A DNA stretch of 64,000 bases from assembly GCA_030539395.1 (NCBI GenBank), contig JAUNSC010000014.1, forward strand, positions 1 to 64,000. Reading direction: 5' to 3'. Position numbers and translations under genes: made by a program. This document shows, piece after piece, positions 1 through 8,423 of this stretch. The notes beneath the pieces were generated by a model. It did not search any database and was not told the DNA's origin. It saw only the letters and a program-made list of their open reading frames with translations. Position 1 is the first letter of the stretch. Each line of letters starts with the position of its first letter. The DNA comes from Eubacteriales bacterium. Its GTDB lineage: Bacteria; Bacillota; Clostridia; Lachnospirales; Lachnospiraceae.

Positions 1-110
1 CCCGCCGCCCGAATAGCCGTATAGATAAGGTTCGGCATATGTTCCACAAGTTAGCCTAACAGCTTGCATAAGTCGTATAAAATGAGATTTGAAAGGATTA
101 GAAGCTAATT

Positions 111-284
111 ATGATGAAATGCGAATGGATATTATGTCCTGTTTGTGGGAGCAAAACCCGTAATAAAATTAGGAAGGACACTGTTTTGAAGAATTATCCC
201 CTTTATTGTCCAAAATGCAGACAAGAAAGATTGATTAAAGTTGACAACTTGAAGATAACTGTCATCAAAGAGCCAGACGCTTAA
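111..284 (+). CDS. Cysteine-rich KTR domain protein (Tn916 orf6-like)
   Basis: A 57-residue protein with two CPxC pairs (CPVC near residue 9 and CPKC near residue 33), which suggest a small zinc ribbon, and the KTR signature SKTRNKIR between them. It matches my memory of the small KTR protein found just downstream of tet(M) in Tn916-family elements (orf6). Its molecular role is unknown. The gene is followed by an intrinsic terminator. With the sigma factor gene downstream it marks the left edge as the tail of a Tn916-like module; the orf9-type repressor expected between them is absent. Two ATGs are adjacent (111 and 114) and I took the first. Confidence 0.8.
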   Translation: MMKCEWILCPVCGSKTRNKIRKDTVLKNYPLYCPKCRQERLIKVDNLKITVIKEPDA

Positions 285-289
285 GACGC

Positions 290-336
290 AGAGCCGATGA
301 AATTGTGGAACAATTCACGAATCATCGGCTCTTTTT
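290..336 (+). terminator. Intrinsic terminator after the KTR gene
   Basis: A perfect 11-bp stem (290-300 with 322-332) is followed by a run of T. The loop itself contains a 6-bp palindrome (301-315). Confidence 0.8.
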
Positions 337-414
337 GTTTCGTATTTGAAAGAACAAACTCACCAAATAAAAAAAACGATATTCGGGTGGGTTATTTTGT
401 TATACCCTAAATTA

Positions 415-449
415 CCCTCTGAATTTGTTTTTAAATTTGGAGGGTTTTT
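415..449 (+). terminator. Second intrinsic terminator
   Basis: CCCTCTGAATTT (415-426) pairs with AAATTTGGAGGG (433-444) with one mismatch, followed by five T. Between here and 771 I see no credible gene; reading frames there are low-complexity upstream DNA of the sigma gene. Confidence 0.7.
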
Positions 450-771
450 ATGTTCCTTTTTTCGGGCGGTTGTCCGTCTGCTTATATAAAGCAAAGTTTA
501 TCTATACATAGCATATCAGGGAATGGCAGGAAGCCAGTTAAAAAAATCCCTGCCAGTGCAACGGTACTTCTCACCATGAAGGTAGAAGTACAATCTCCAT
601 ATAACAGAATTAGCATTTCCCATAACCGTAGAGGTCACAGAGCCTTTGCGGTTTTTCTTTTGTCGTTTTTTATCGGAATACGCCGCAGGGCCGTTTCTCG
701 TGTTAGGTGTCGTTCACCGCCTCTCCATCTGGATTTTTACATTTCAAGAATTCGGATTGGAGGACGATACG

Positions 772-1677
772 GTGAAATACGCACCAAGAAAGGTATATAT
801 CAAAGAGAGCGGCGGTTATGTGGAACTGTCCTACACGGACTTCTGCCGCCGCAGGGAATCCGACCAGACCTACATGGACAAGCTGTTCATCCCCATTCAA
901 GGATGTCTGCTTGAAGTCGTGAGGGAGCAATATACGGACTTCTACCGAGATAAGGAACGGTGGCGTTATCTGCAAAAATTAGATACGAAGAACAGTCTGC
1001 TATCTCTGGACGGATTTACGGACAGCGAGGGAAATCCTCTGGACTTTATTGTTGATGAAACGGTAAATATTGCGGAAACCGCTGTCAATGCGGTCATGGT
1101 GGACAGGCTGAAAGCCGCCCTGCTATTATTGTCGGACAGTGAACAGGCGTTGATTCATGCCATTTTCTTTGACGGGCTTACCGAGCGTGAAGTCGGGGCG
1201 AAGTTAGGCATAACCCAGAGCGTGGTGAACAAACGCAAAGCCAGAATCCTAACAAAACTAAGGAAGATTGGCTTTGTTTTCCAGTTCTATAACCTCATCC
1301 CGAACCTGAATGTGGAGGAAAATATTATGCTCCCTTTGCTGTTAGACGGGAAAAAGATGGGCAGCTATAAAAAGCAACTCCATCAGATTTTGGAGATTGT
1401 CGGTCTGTCAGAACGTCGTAAGCATACGCCCCGTGAACTGTCCGGTGGCCAGCAGCAGCGTGTGGCCATCGCCCGCGCCCTGATTGGCAATCCTGAGATC
1501 CTCTTCGCAGATGAACCCACGGGAAACCTGGACAGCGAGACCGGAGCGGAGATTATGAACCTGTTGTGTGAGATCAATCAGACCATCGGCCAGACGATCA
1601 TTATGGTAACGCATTCCCCGGAAGCGGCAAAAAGCAGCGGCCGCGTGATTACCGTACAGGATGGCGTAATTATTTAG
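772..1677 (+). CDS. Chimeric ORF: Tn916-like sigma-70 factor fused to the C-terminal half of an ABC ATPase
   Basis: 301 codons from a GTG preceded by GGAGG eight bases upstream. Residues 1 to about 166 are a small ECF-like sigma factor of the Tn916 orf7 type, including the region-4 helix-turn-helix ([20 protein letters not shown]). From about nucleotide 1270 the frame continues without a stop into an ABC ATPase of the MacB/LolD family: [11 protein letters not shown] (Q-loop), [15 protein letters not shown] (signature) and [13 protein letters not shown] (Walker B). Walker A and roughly the first 85 residues of the ATPase are missing, so it cannot work as a transporter subunit, and no permease gene follows. 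I read it as a recombination or deletion junction. The sigma half might still be functional if the fused tail is tolerated. A sequence-assembly join is the alternative. Confidence 0.8.
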   Translation: MKYAPRKVYIKESGGYVELSYTDFCRRRESDQTYMDKLFIPIQGCLLEVVREQYTDFYRDKERWRYLQKLDTKNSLLSLDGFTDSEGNPLDFIVDETVNIAETAVNAVMVDRLKAALLLLSDSEQALIHAIFFDGLTEREVGAKLGITQSVVNKRKARILTKLRKIGFVFQFYNLIPNLNVEENIMLPLLLDGKKMGSYKKQLHQILEIVGLSERRKHTPRELSGGQQQRVAIARALIGNPEILFADEPTGNLDSETGAEIMNLLCEINQTIGQTIIMVTHSPEAAKSSGRVITVQDGVII

Positions 1678-1834
1678 ATCTATTGGATATAGACGATACC
1701 TATCTCTTTTTATAGAATAGGTATAAAAGAACGGTATTCGACAGACCTTAACGAAAACAGCAACATTATGCAAGAAAAAGGCATATGTATAAACTATAAT
1801 GATATTATTGGAGTAATTTTTGCGGAGGTGACTT

Positions 1835-2650
1835 ATGGATCATTCCAACAGTAAAATTGTTTTTGACGAAAAATTGAATATAGAGGTATTAACACTGACA
1901 GGAATGATTGAAAGTTTGCCTCCACATTTTCATGATTACTATGAGTTAGGCTATATAGAAAGCGGGAGCCGACGAGTAATATGTCAAGGTAAGGAATACA
2001 CCATAGGAAAGAATGATCTGCTCCTTTTCAACCCGAAAGATAATCATACTTGTTTGGAGTTGAAAAAGGAAATGTTGGATTTTAGATGTTTCCACATCAC
2101 TACTGAACGCATGGAAGAATTGACATTGGAATGTTTAGGATTTGCCATATGTCCGTATTTTGAACCGCAGATTGTTTATCAGAGTGATCTTATTCCGCAA
2201 ATCACAGAGTTGATTGACTTGATTGAGAATGGTTCATATTGCGATTTGCAAAAGGAAGAATTGCTTTATATGATTATTGGTGATTTGGTTGCAGATTATT
2301 CTCAACCATTGGAGTGCGAACAAATAGAAGCTTCGGATATTGTAGAACGTGCTTGTGAGTATATTGAAAGGCATTACGCCTCAAACATATCTTTATGCGA
2401 TTTAAGTACCTTTACGGGTTTTAGCAAGTACCACTTTATACGGATGTTTACGAGAGAAAAGGGAATATCTCCTTATCGCTTTATTGAATGTACTAAAATG
2501 ACAGAAGCAAAAAAAATGCTGAAGGCCGGAGAAGATTTATCAAATATTACCTATCAGCTTGGTTTTAGCAGCCAAAGCCACTTTACTAATTTTTTCAAGA
2601 AATACGCCATGGTTACTCCAAAACAATATAGCAAGCTTTATAATGCTTAA
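1835..2650 (+). CDS. AraC-family transcriptional regulator with cupin sensor domain
   Basis: 271 residues. The N-terminal 120 or so form a cupin-like pocket (PPHFHDYYELGYIESG, then KNDLLLFNPKDNH), typical of AraC regulators that sense small molecules. The C-terminal 100 residues carry two helix-turn-helix units; the second contains NITYQLGFSSQSHFTNFFKK and the family-typical TPKQY near the end. The start is ATG with GGAGG upstream (about 1823). No target gene lies downstream in the same orientation except the winged-helix protein, so its regulon cannot be read from context. Possible targets are the lost transporter whose fragment is upstream or genes elsewhere. Confidence 0.85.
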   Translation: MDHSNSKIVFDEKLNIEVLTLTGMIESLPPHFHDYYELGYIESGSRRVICQGKEYTIGKNDLLLFNPKDNHTCLELKKEMLDFRCFHITTERMEELTLECLGFAICPYFEPQIVYQSDLIPQITELIDLIENGSYCDLQKEELLYMIIGDLVADYSQPLECEQIEASDIVERACEYIERHYASNISLCDLSTFTGFSKYHFIRMFTREKGISPYRFIECTKMTEAKKMLKAGEDLSNITYQLGFSSQSHFTNFFKKYAMVTPKQYSKLYNA

Positions 2651-2685
2651 TTGAATTTTTTCATAGAGCATGGACCTACACTAAC

Positions 2686-2710
2686 AGGAGATGATGATAT
2701 GGGAAATTAG
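2686..2710 (+). promoter_or_regulatory. Candidate start-proximal -1 frameshift site, copy A
   Basis: AGGAG (2686-2690) is spaced eight bases from ATG GGA AAT TAG (2699-2710). G GGA AAT is a canonical X_XXY_YYZ slippery heptamer and the zero frame stops right after it. A -1 shift enters the long frame of the winged-helix gene. The same layout occurs at 17293-17317. Confidence 0.45.
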
Positions 2711-2712
2711 CC

Positions 2713-3204
2713 GTGATAGAAATCTCTGAGTCAGGAGATAAAATTGGAGAAAAACTGCTTATGCTGTTAAATGTCCAGCAGCGGCAGGCATTAATAAAAT
2801 ACCTTCTTAGTGAAGAAAAGAAGGATACCGATTCAGCTGATAGCCCATGTGACGGCTTTCAAATCCATGATCCACAGGCGGAAGCCGATAGAGGATTCAC
2901 AGAGATCGAGATAGGAGAGCTATACTTTTGTTTGGAGCAGCGGCTTGTACGTGTGAGAGGACAAGTGATTGAGTTAACAGCGAAAGAATTTGATATTCTT
3001 GCGCTATTGCTCACACATCCCAAAAGGGTATTTACTTATGAACTGATCATGGAGTTGGTCTGGAACGAGGATTATACTTTTTATTCCAAAAAAGCGGTAA
3101 GCAATCACATGAGTAACCTGCGGAAGAAACTCAAAGTTACACCGGATGCTCTGGACTATATTAAAAACATTGTTGGTGTCGGCTATAAATTTGAAGCGCC
3201 ATAA
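2713..3204 (+). CDS. Receiver-less OmpR/PhoB-type winged-helix protein, paralogue A
   Basis: About 163 residues. A short N-terminal region (EISESGDKIGEKLLML) is followed by a complete OmpR-type winged helix (about residues 70-163: LYFCLEQRLVRV, LTAKEFDILALL, SNLRKKL, IKNIVGVGYKFE). There is no phosphoacceptor receiver domain, so control must come from expression or a partner. It is closely related to the protein at 17305-17811. The stated start is the first in-frame GTG, but it has no good ribosome site; the well-placed ATG at 2699 is in another frame and needs a -1 shift. It lies just upstream of vanR, but whether it affects the van operon is not shown. Confidence 0.7.
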   Translation: MIEISESGDKIGEKLLMLLNVQQRQALIKYLLSEEKKDTDSADSPCDGFQIHDPQAEADRGFTEIEIGELYFCLEQRLVRVRGQVIELTAKEFDILALLLTHPKRVFTYELIMELVWNEDYTFYSKKAVSNHMSNLRKKLKVTPDALDYIKNIVGVGYKFEAP

Positions 3205-3227
3205 AAAACATATAATCTGCCATTGTT

Positions 3228-3310
3228 AGCAGAATAGCGGTAATCGTCAAGAATCTGGGTAAACTGGCCTGCCAGCTCGCCGCGCCTTGACGATTATTTG
3301 CGATTCTGCT
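3228..3310. repeat. Long imperfect inverted repeat upstream of vanR
   Basis: Arms of 24-25 bp (3228-3251 and 3286-3310) pair almost completely, including a perfect 11-bp core (TAATCGTCAAG with CTTGACGATTA), around a GC-rich 34-bp centre. There is no T run after it, so it is not a simple terminator. Confidence 0.6.
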
Positions 3311-3377
3311 ATTGTTGTTTCATATACGATTTTGACACATAATAAAGACAGATTATCGCAATGTAAGGAGTAATGCA

Positions 3378-4076
3378 ATGAATGAAAAAATCTTAGTGGT
3401 TGATGATGAAAAAGAATTGGCCGACTTAGTTGAAGTATATCTGAAAAACGATGGATATACCGTTTATAAATTTTATAATGGCAAGGATGCACTAAAGTGT
3501 ATTGAATCCGTGGAACTGGATTTAGCCATATTGGATATCATGCTTCCGGATGTAGACGGGTTTCAGATCTGCCAGAAAATCCGGGAAAAGTTTTACTTCC
3601 CTGTTATCATGCTGACAGCAAAAGTGGAGGACGGGGATAAAATCATGGGACTGTCCGTGGCGGATGATTATATTACGAAGCCATTTAACCCGCTGGAAGT
3701 GGTTGCGAGAGTAAAGGCGCAGCTGCGGCAGTACATGCGGTACAAGCAGCCCAGCTTAAAGCAGGAGGCTGAATGCACAGAATACGATATCAGAGGGATG
3801 ACAATCAGCAAGAGCAGCCATAAGTGTATCCTGTTTGGAAAGGAGATTCAGCTGACGCCAACGGAGTTTTCGATTCTTTGGTATCTGTGCGAGCGTCAGG
3901 GTACGGTTGTTTCTACGGAGGAATTATTTGAGGCAGTATGGGGTGAACGGTTTTTTGACAGCAATAATACTGTGATGGCGCATATCGGGCGGCTCCGGGA
4001 GAAAATGAAGGAACCGTCAAGAAATCCGAAATTTATAAAAACTGTGTGGGGAGTGGGATATACCATTGAAAAATAG
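3378..4076 (+). CDS. vanR: VanR response regulator (VanD type)
   Basis: 232 residues. An N-terminal receiver (ILVVDDEKELADLVEVYL, phosphoacceptor Asp in LAILDIMLPD, Lys in YITKPF) is joined to an OmpR-type winged helix ending KFIKTVWGVGYTIEK. Sequence and neighbours fit VanR of VanD-type clusters. When phosphorylated by VanS it would activate the vanYHDX promoter and its own. The start ATG has AAGGAG upstream (about 3365-3370). The 3' end overlaps the vanS start. One oddity is VADDY in place of the usual GADDY before ITKPF. Confidence 0.93.
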   Translation: MNEKILVVDDEKELADLVEVYLKNDGYTVYKFYNGKDALKCIESVELDLAILDIMLPDVDGFQICQKIREKFYFPVIMLTAKVEDGDKIMGLSVADDYITKPFNPLEVVARVKAQLRQYMRYKQPSLKQEAECTEYDIRGMTISKSSHKCILFGKEIQLTPTEFSILWYLCERQGTVVSTEELFEAVWGERFFDSNNTVMAHIGRLREKMKEPSRNPKFIKTVWGVGYTIEK

Positions 4077-5211
4077 AAATAAAACCAGTCATGAAGATGA
4101 CTATTTACTTTTTAAAAACAGATTGTCCGTTAAAATACTGCTTATGATGGTATATTCCATTCTGATTATTGCGGGTGTTTATCTGTTTATCTTAAAAGAT
4201 AATTTTGCAAATGTCGTGGTAGCCATTTTAGACAGCTTTATCTATCATGATCGGGATGAGGCGGTGGCTGTTTATCTGAGAACCTTTAAGGCGTCTGAGA
4301 TATGGCTTTTCCTGATAGCGGTTATGGGCGTGTTTTTTATGATCTTCCGCCGTTATCTGGACAGTATTTCAAAATATTTTAAGGAGATCAACCGGGGGAT
4401 CGATACTTTGGTGAATGAGGATGCCAACGATATTGGGCTGCCTCCGGAGTTGGCTTCGACCGAAAGAAAAATCAATTCCATACGGCATACCCTGACGAAA
4501 CGGAAAACGGACGCTGAGCTTGCAGAGCAAAGGAAAAACGATCTTGTCATGTATCTGGCCCATGACCTGAAGACCCCGCTTTCATCGGTCATAGGATATT
4601 TGAACCTGTTAAGGGATGAGAATCAGATTTCCGAGGAACTTAGGGAAAAATATTTGTCCATATCATTGGATAAGGCTGAGCGTCTGGAAGAACTGATTAA
4701 TGAGTTTTTTGAAATTACGAGGTTTAATCTTTCAAACATCACGCTTGTGTACAGCAAAATCAATCTGACGATGATGCTGGAACAGCTGGGGTATGAGTTT
4801 AAGCCGATGCTGGCCGGGAAAAATCTGAAATGTGAATTTGATGTTCAGCCAGACATGATGCTGTCCTGCGATGCCAACAAGCTGCAGCGGGTCTTCGATA
4901 ATGTGCTGAGAAATGCCGTCAGCTACTGCTATGAGAATACCACCATTCGGGTGAAAGCCAGGCAGACCGAAGACCATGTACTCATCAAAATCATAAACGA
5001 AGGGGATACGATTCCTGGGGAGAGATTGGAAAGAATCTTTGAGCAGTTTTACCGCCTGGATGTATCTCGAAGCTCAAGTACCGGCGGGGCCGGTCTGGGG
5101 CTTGCCATTGCAAAAGAGATTGTGGAACTGCACCATGGACAGATCACTGCCCACAGCGAAAATGGTATCACCAGTTTTGAGGTTACATTGCCCGTCGTAG
5201 GAAAATCGTAA
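4066..5211 (+). CDS. vanS: VanS sensor histidine kinase (VanD type)
   Basis: 381 residues from a TTG start that overlaps the last codons of vanR, suggesting translational coupling. Two membrane segments (about residues 22-45 and 75-95) flank a short extracytoplasmic loop. They are followed by a linker, the H-box (MYLAHDLKTPLSSVIGYL), an N-box (NVLRNAVSYC) and G-boxes (GAGLGLAIAKE). The kinase appears intact. VanS in enterococcal VanD strains is often mutated, giving constitutive expression; nothing here indicates that. It is expected to sense glycopeptide or wall damage at the membrane and control VanR. Confidence 0.92.
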   Translation: MKNRNKTSHEDDYLLFKNRLSVKILLMMVYSILIIAGVYLFILKDNFANVVVAILDSFIYHDRDEAVAVYLRTFKASEIWLFLIAVMGVFFMIFRRYLDSISKYFKEINRGIDTLVNEDANDIGLPPELASTERKINSIRHTLTKRKTDAELAEQRKNDLVMYLAHDLKTPLSSVIGYLNLLRDENQISEELREKYLSISLDKAERLEELINEFFEITRFNLSNITLVYSKINLTMMLEQLGYEFKPMLAGKNLKCEFDVQPDMMLSCDANKLQRVFDNVLRNAVSYCYENTTIRVKARQTEDHVLIKIINEGDTIPGERLERIFEQFYRLDVSRSSSTGGAGLGLAIAKEIVELHHGQITAHSENGITSFEVTLPVVGKS

Positions 5212-5260
5212 GAAATTCCGAGATAAACCGTGTGTTATCCATAAAAGAACGCGAAAACAT

Positions 5261-5308
5261 AAATCGCTCTATTCTGGTATGCTTTATATCAGGAGGGGCG
5301 ATTTTTTT
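5261..5308 (+). terminator. Hairpin with T run between vanS and vanY
   Basis: AAATCGCTC (5261-5269) pairs with a matching arm ending at 5303 and runs into seven T. It could terminate vanRS. A TATGCT at about 5279, a possible -10 of the vanY promoter, lies inside the loop, so the arrangement may also be regulatory. Confidence 0.45.
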
Positions 5309-5332
5309 GCTTTCAGAAAGGAGTTCAGGGTA

Positions 5333-6403
5333 ATGATGGAATATCAAAACAATAATGGAAACTATGACAAAAGGAATCGTAGAAAAGCCAAAAAAAGAAA
5401 ATTGCTTTTTTACAGGGCTGCATGTGTCACACTTTGTTTGCTCATTGTTTCTGTAATCTTTGGAGTTGTGCATTTTTTAGGGGAGAGTAAAGATCCCGGC
5501 CTTTTATCCAAAGAAAACACAAAAACAGACAAGAACTATTCGTGGCTTACCGACGATCAGAATGAGGCAGTACCCTCAGTTCCAGAGCCAGCCATATCCG
5601 ACCAGGCTAACAAAATTTCGGTAAATATCACAGCGGCAAACGCCATTGTAATGAATAAAGACACAAATGAGGTATTGTACCAGAAAAAAAGCACAGCCAA
5701 AATTGCGCCGGCCAGCACTGCTAAGATGATTATGGCTTTGACAGCACTTGACTATTGTTCCCCGGAGGATGAAATGAAAGTAGGTGCGGAGATTGGAATG
5801 ATTCAAAGCGATTCGTCAACCGCATGGCTTATGAAGGGTGATACACTGACTGTCAGACAGCTCCTGATTGCCCTTATGCTTCCGTCCGGCAATGATGCAG
5901 CCTATACCCTTGCAGTCAATACCGGAAAGGCTATTGCAGGTGATAACAGCCTGACCAGTCAGCAAGCGATTGAAGTATTCATGGATAAGGTAAATGAAAA
6001 AGCCGTGGCCCTTGGCGCCACAAACTCGAAATTTGTAGCTCCGGATGGATATGATGCCGAAGGGCAGTATACTACAGCTTATGACCTTGCTATCATTGCA
6101 AAAGCATGTTTGGACAATCCTATCATTTCGGAGATTGTAGCGAGTTATTCATCCTATGAAAAATGGTCAAACGGAAGAGAGGTCACTTACAACAATTCCA
6201 ATGAGCTTCTCGATCCGAACAGTCCCTATTACCGTCCGGAGGTTATCGGTTTGAAAACAGGAACCAGCAGTCTTGGCGGCGCATGTATTGTTTCTGCAGC
6301 GGTGATGGACGGAGAAACCTATATCTGTGTAGTTATGGGTTCTACAAAGGAAAGCAGGTTTCAGGACAGCGTTGATATTTTAGATAAAATCAAAGCCCAG
6401 TAA
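5333..6403 (+). CDS. vanY: VanY D,D-carboxypeptidase, penicillin-binding-protein type
   Basis: 356 residues, membrane-anchored by one N-terminal segment (about residues 24-50). The serine D,D-peptidase motifs are all present: S128-T-A-K131, S185-G-N187 and K308-T-G. This is the active-site-serine VanY seen in VanD-type clusters, not the zinc-dependent VanY of VanA/VanB. It trims the terminal D-Ala from residual D-Ala-D-Ala pentapeptide, removing vancomycin targets. The start at the first of two tandem ATGs (5333) is supported by AAAGGAG about ten bases upstream; an in-frame ATG at 5279 lacks this. First gene of the resistance operon. Confidence 0.93.
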   Translation: MMEYQNNNGNYDKRNRRKAKKRKLLFYRAACVTLCLLIVSVIFGVVHFLGESKDPGLLSKENTKTDKNYSWLTDDQNEAVPSVPEPAISDQANKISVNITAANAIVMNKDTNEVLYQKKSTAKIAPASTAKMIMALTALDYCSPEDEMKVGAEIGMIQSDSSTAWLMKGDTLTVRQLLIALMLPSGNDAAYTLAVNTGKAIAGDNSLTSQQAIEVFMDKVNEKAVALGATNSKFVAPDGYDAEGQYTTAYDLAIIAKACLDNPIISEIVASYSSYEKWSNGREVTYNNSNELLDPNSPYYRPEVIGLKTGTSSLGGACIVSAAVMDGETYICVVMGSTKESRFQDSVDILDKIKAQ

Positions 6404-6422
6404 CGAGATAAGGAGGAAATGA

Positions 6423-7394
6423 ATGGAGAAAATAATAGACATAACTGTTTTTGGCTGCGAGCCAGACGAAATGGAGGTTTTTCAAAAGATTTCTTATGAG
6501 CTTGGTGTTACAGCCACACTCATAAAAGATTCTATATCAGAAAGCAATGCTGGATTAGCTAATGGATGCCGGTGTGTAAGCGTAAGCCATAAAGCGGAGC
6601 TATCAGAACCGATTCTTCTTGCGCTAAAAAATGCAGGGGTAAAATATATCAGTACCCGGAGCATTGGTTTTAACCATATTGATATACAGGCGGCTGGGTT
6701 ACTGGGTATGGTTGTTGGCACAGTAGAATACTCGCCGGGAAGTGTGGCCGATTATACCGTCATGCTGATGCTTATGCTGATGCGTGGCACAAAGTCGATT
6801 CTGCGTGAAACCCAGAGGCAGAATTATTGCCTGAATGACCTGCGCGGAAAAGAACTGCGGGATATGACCGTGGGTGTGTTAGGAACTGGGCGAATCGGAC
6901 AGGCAGTCATGGAGCGCCTGGAGGGATTCGGTTGTAAGGTATTGGCGTATGACCGAAATCAAAAAGCAGGAGCAGACTATGTTTCGTTTCATGAACTGCT
7001 GAAAAAAAGTGACATTGTTACACTGCATATCCCGTTGGCGGAGGATACCCGCCATATGATTGGCTATGAAGAGCTGGAAATGATGAAGGAAGAGGCGCTT
7101 CTGATCAATACAGGGCGGGGCGCTTTAGTGGATACCGCAGCATTGGTAGAAGCATTAAAAGGACAGAAAATCGGCGGCGCCGCCCTGGATGTTTTGGAAG
7201 GCGAAGAAGGTATCTTTTACCATGACTGCACCCAAAGAAGAATAGAACATCCTTTCCTGTCGGTCCTGCAGGGAATGCCGAATGTCATTGTTACGCCGCA
7301 CACAGCCTATCATACGGAACGGGTGTTGGTTGACACGGTCAGAAATACTATTAGAAATTGTTTGAATTTTGAAAGGAGTCTGGGAAATGTTTAG
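6423..7394 (+). CDS. vanH: VanH D-lactate dehydrogenase
   Basis: 323 residues of the D-2-hydroxyacid dehydrogenase family. The nucleotide-binding motif GVLGTGRIG sits near residue 151. The catalytic Arg, Glu and His lie in INTGRGALVDT, DVLEGEEG and TPHTAYHTE. It reduces pyruvate to D-lactate with NADH, supplying VanD. A GGAGG ribosome site is about seven bases upstream. The 3' end overlaps vanD by eight bases, so the two are probably translationally coupled. Confidence 0.94.
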   Translation: MEKIIDITVFGCEPDEMEVFQKISYELGVTATLIKDSISESNAGLANGCRCVSVSHKAELSEPILLALKNAGVKYISTRSIGFNHIDIQAAGLLGMVVGTVEYSPGSVADYTVMLMLMLMRGTKSILRETQRQNYCLNDLRGKELRDMTVGVLGTGRIGQAVMERLEGFGCKVLAYDRNQKAGADYVSFHELLKKSDIVTLHIPLAEDTRHMIGYEELEMMKEEALLINTGRGALVDTAALVEALKGQKIGGAALDVLEGEEGIFYHDCTQRRIEHPFLSVLQGMPNVIVTPHTAYHTERVLVDTVRNTIRNCLNFERSLGNV

Positions 7395-8418
7395 AATTAA
7401 AGTTGCAGTTCTGTTTGGGGGCTGTTCAGAGGAACATAATGTTTCGATAAAATCTGCGATGGAGATTGCCGCAAACATAGATACAAAAAAATATCAGCCT
7501 TATTATATTGGAATCACAAAATCCGGCGTTTGGAAAATGTGTGAAAAACCTTGTTTGGAGTGGGAACAATATGCGGGGGATCCGGTTGTTTTTTCGCCGG
7601 ACAGAAGTACGCATGGTCTGCTGATACAAAAAGACAAAGGGTATGAAATCCAGCCTGTGGATGTGGTGTTTCCGATGATTCATGGCAAGTTTGGGGAGGA
7701 TGGCTCCATACAAGGCTTGCTTGAATTGTCAGGCATTCCGTATGTGGGATGCGATATTCAAAGCTCCGTGATCTGCATGGATAAGGCGCTTGCATATACC
7801 GTTGTGAAAAATGCGGGTATCACTGTGCCTGGGTTCCGGATCCTTCAGGAGGGGGATCGCCTGGAAACGGAGGATTTCGTATATCCCGTTTTTGTAAAGC
7901 CTGCCCGTTCCGGCTCATCCTTTGGCGTAAACAAGGTATGCAAGGCAGAAGAACTGCAGGCAGCAATCGAAGAAGCAAGAAAATATGACAGCAAGATTTT
8001 GATTGAAGAGGCCGTTACCGGGAGTGAGGTAGGCTGCGCCATACTGGGAAACGGAAATGATCTCATGGCTGGCGAGGTGGATCAGATTGAGCTGAGACAC
8101 GGCTTTTTTAAGATTCATCAGGAAGCACAGCCGGAGAAGGGATCTGAAAATGCAGTCATCCGAGTTCCAGCCGCCTTACCGGATGAGGTAAGAGAACAGA
8201 TTCAGGAAACGGCAATGAAGATTTACCGGATACTTGGCTGCAGAGGATTGGCCCGCATTGACCTGTTTTTGCGGGAGGACGGTTGCATTGTGCTGAATGA
8301 AGTGAATACCATGCCAGGTTTTACTTCCTACAGCCGCTATCCCCGCATGATGACAGCAGCCGGTTTTACGCTTTCTGAAATACTGGATCGCTTGATTGAA
8401 CTTTCACTTAGGAGGTAA
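7387..8418 (+). CDS. vanD: VanD D-alanine:D-lactate ligase
   Basis: 343 residues, the length I recall for VanD. It is an ATP-grasp ligase: FGGCSEEHNVS at the N-terminus, FVKPARSGSSFGV for ATP and RIDLFLREDG...LNEVNTMPGFT for metal. The omega loop has FKIHQEAQPEKGSENAV; His244 at this place is the residue that favours D-lactate over D-alanine in VanA-like ligases. It makes D-Ala-D-Lac depsipeptide for peptidoglycan precursors, lowering vancomycin affinity. The start ATG at 7387 has a GAAAGGAG site; an in-frame ATG 18 bases earlier is less well placed. Confidence 0.95.
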   Translation: MFRIKVAVLFGGCSEEHNVSIKSAMEIAANIDTKKYQPYYIGITKSGVWKMCEKPCLEWEQYAGDPVVFSPDRSTHGLLIQKDKGYEIQPVDVVFPMIHGKFGEDGSIQGLLELSGIPYVGCDIQSSVICMDKALAYTVVKNAGITVPGFRILQEGDRLETEDFVYPVFVKPARSGSSFGVNKVCKAEELQAAIEEARKYDSKILIEEAVTGSEVGCAILGNGNDLMAGEVDQIELRHGFFKIHQEAQPEKGSENAVIRVPAALPDEVREQIQETAMKIYRILGCRGLARIDLFLREDGCIVLNEVNTMPGFTSYSRYPRMMTAAGFTLSEILDRLIELSLRR

Positions 8419-8423
8419 CTGTC

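Noticed and set aside
450..914. Open frame overlapping the sigma factor start
   Set aside because: Composition is not protein-like and it runs into the sigma gene in another frame; the GTG at 772 has the ribosome site.
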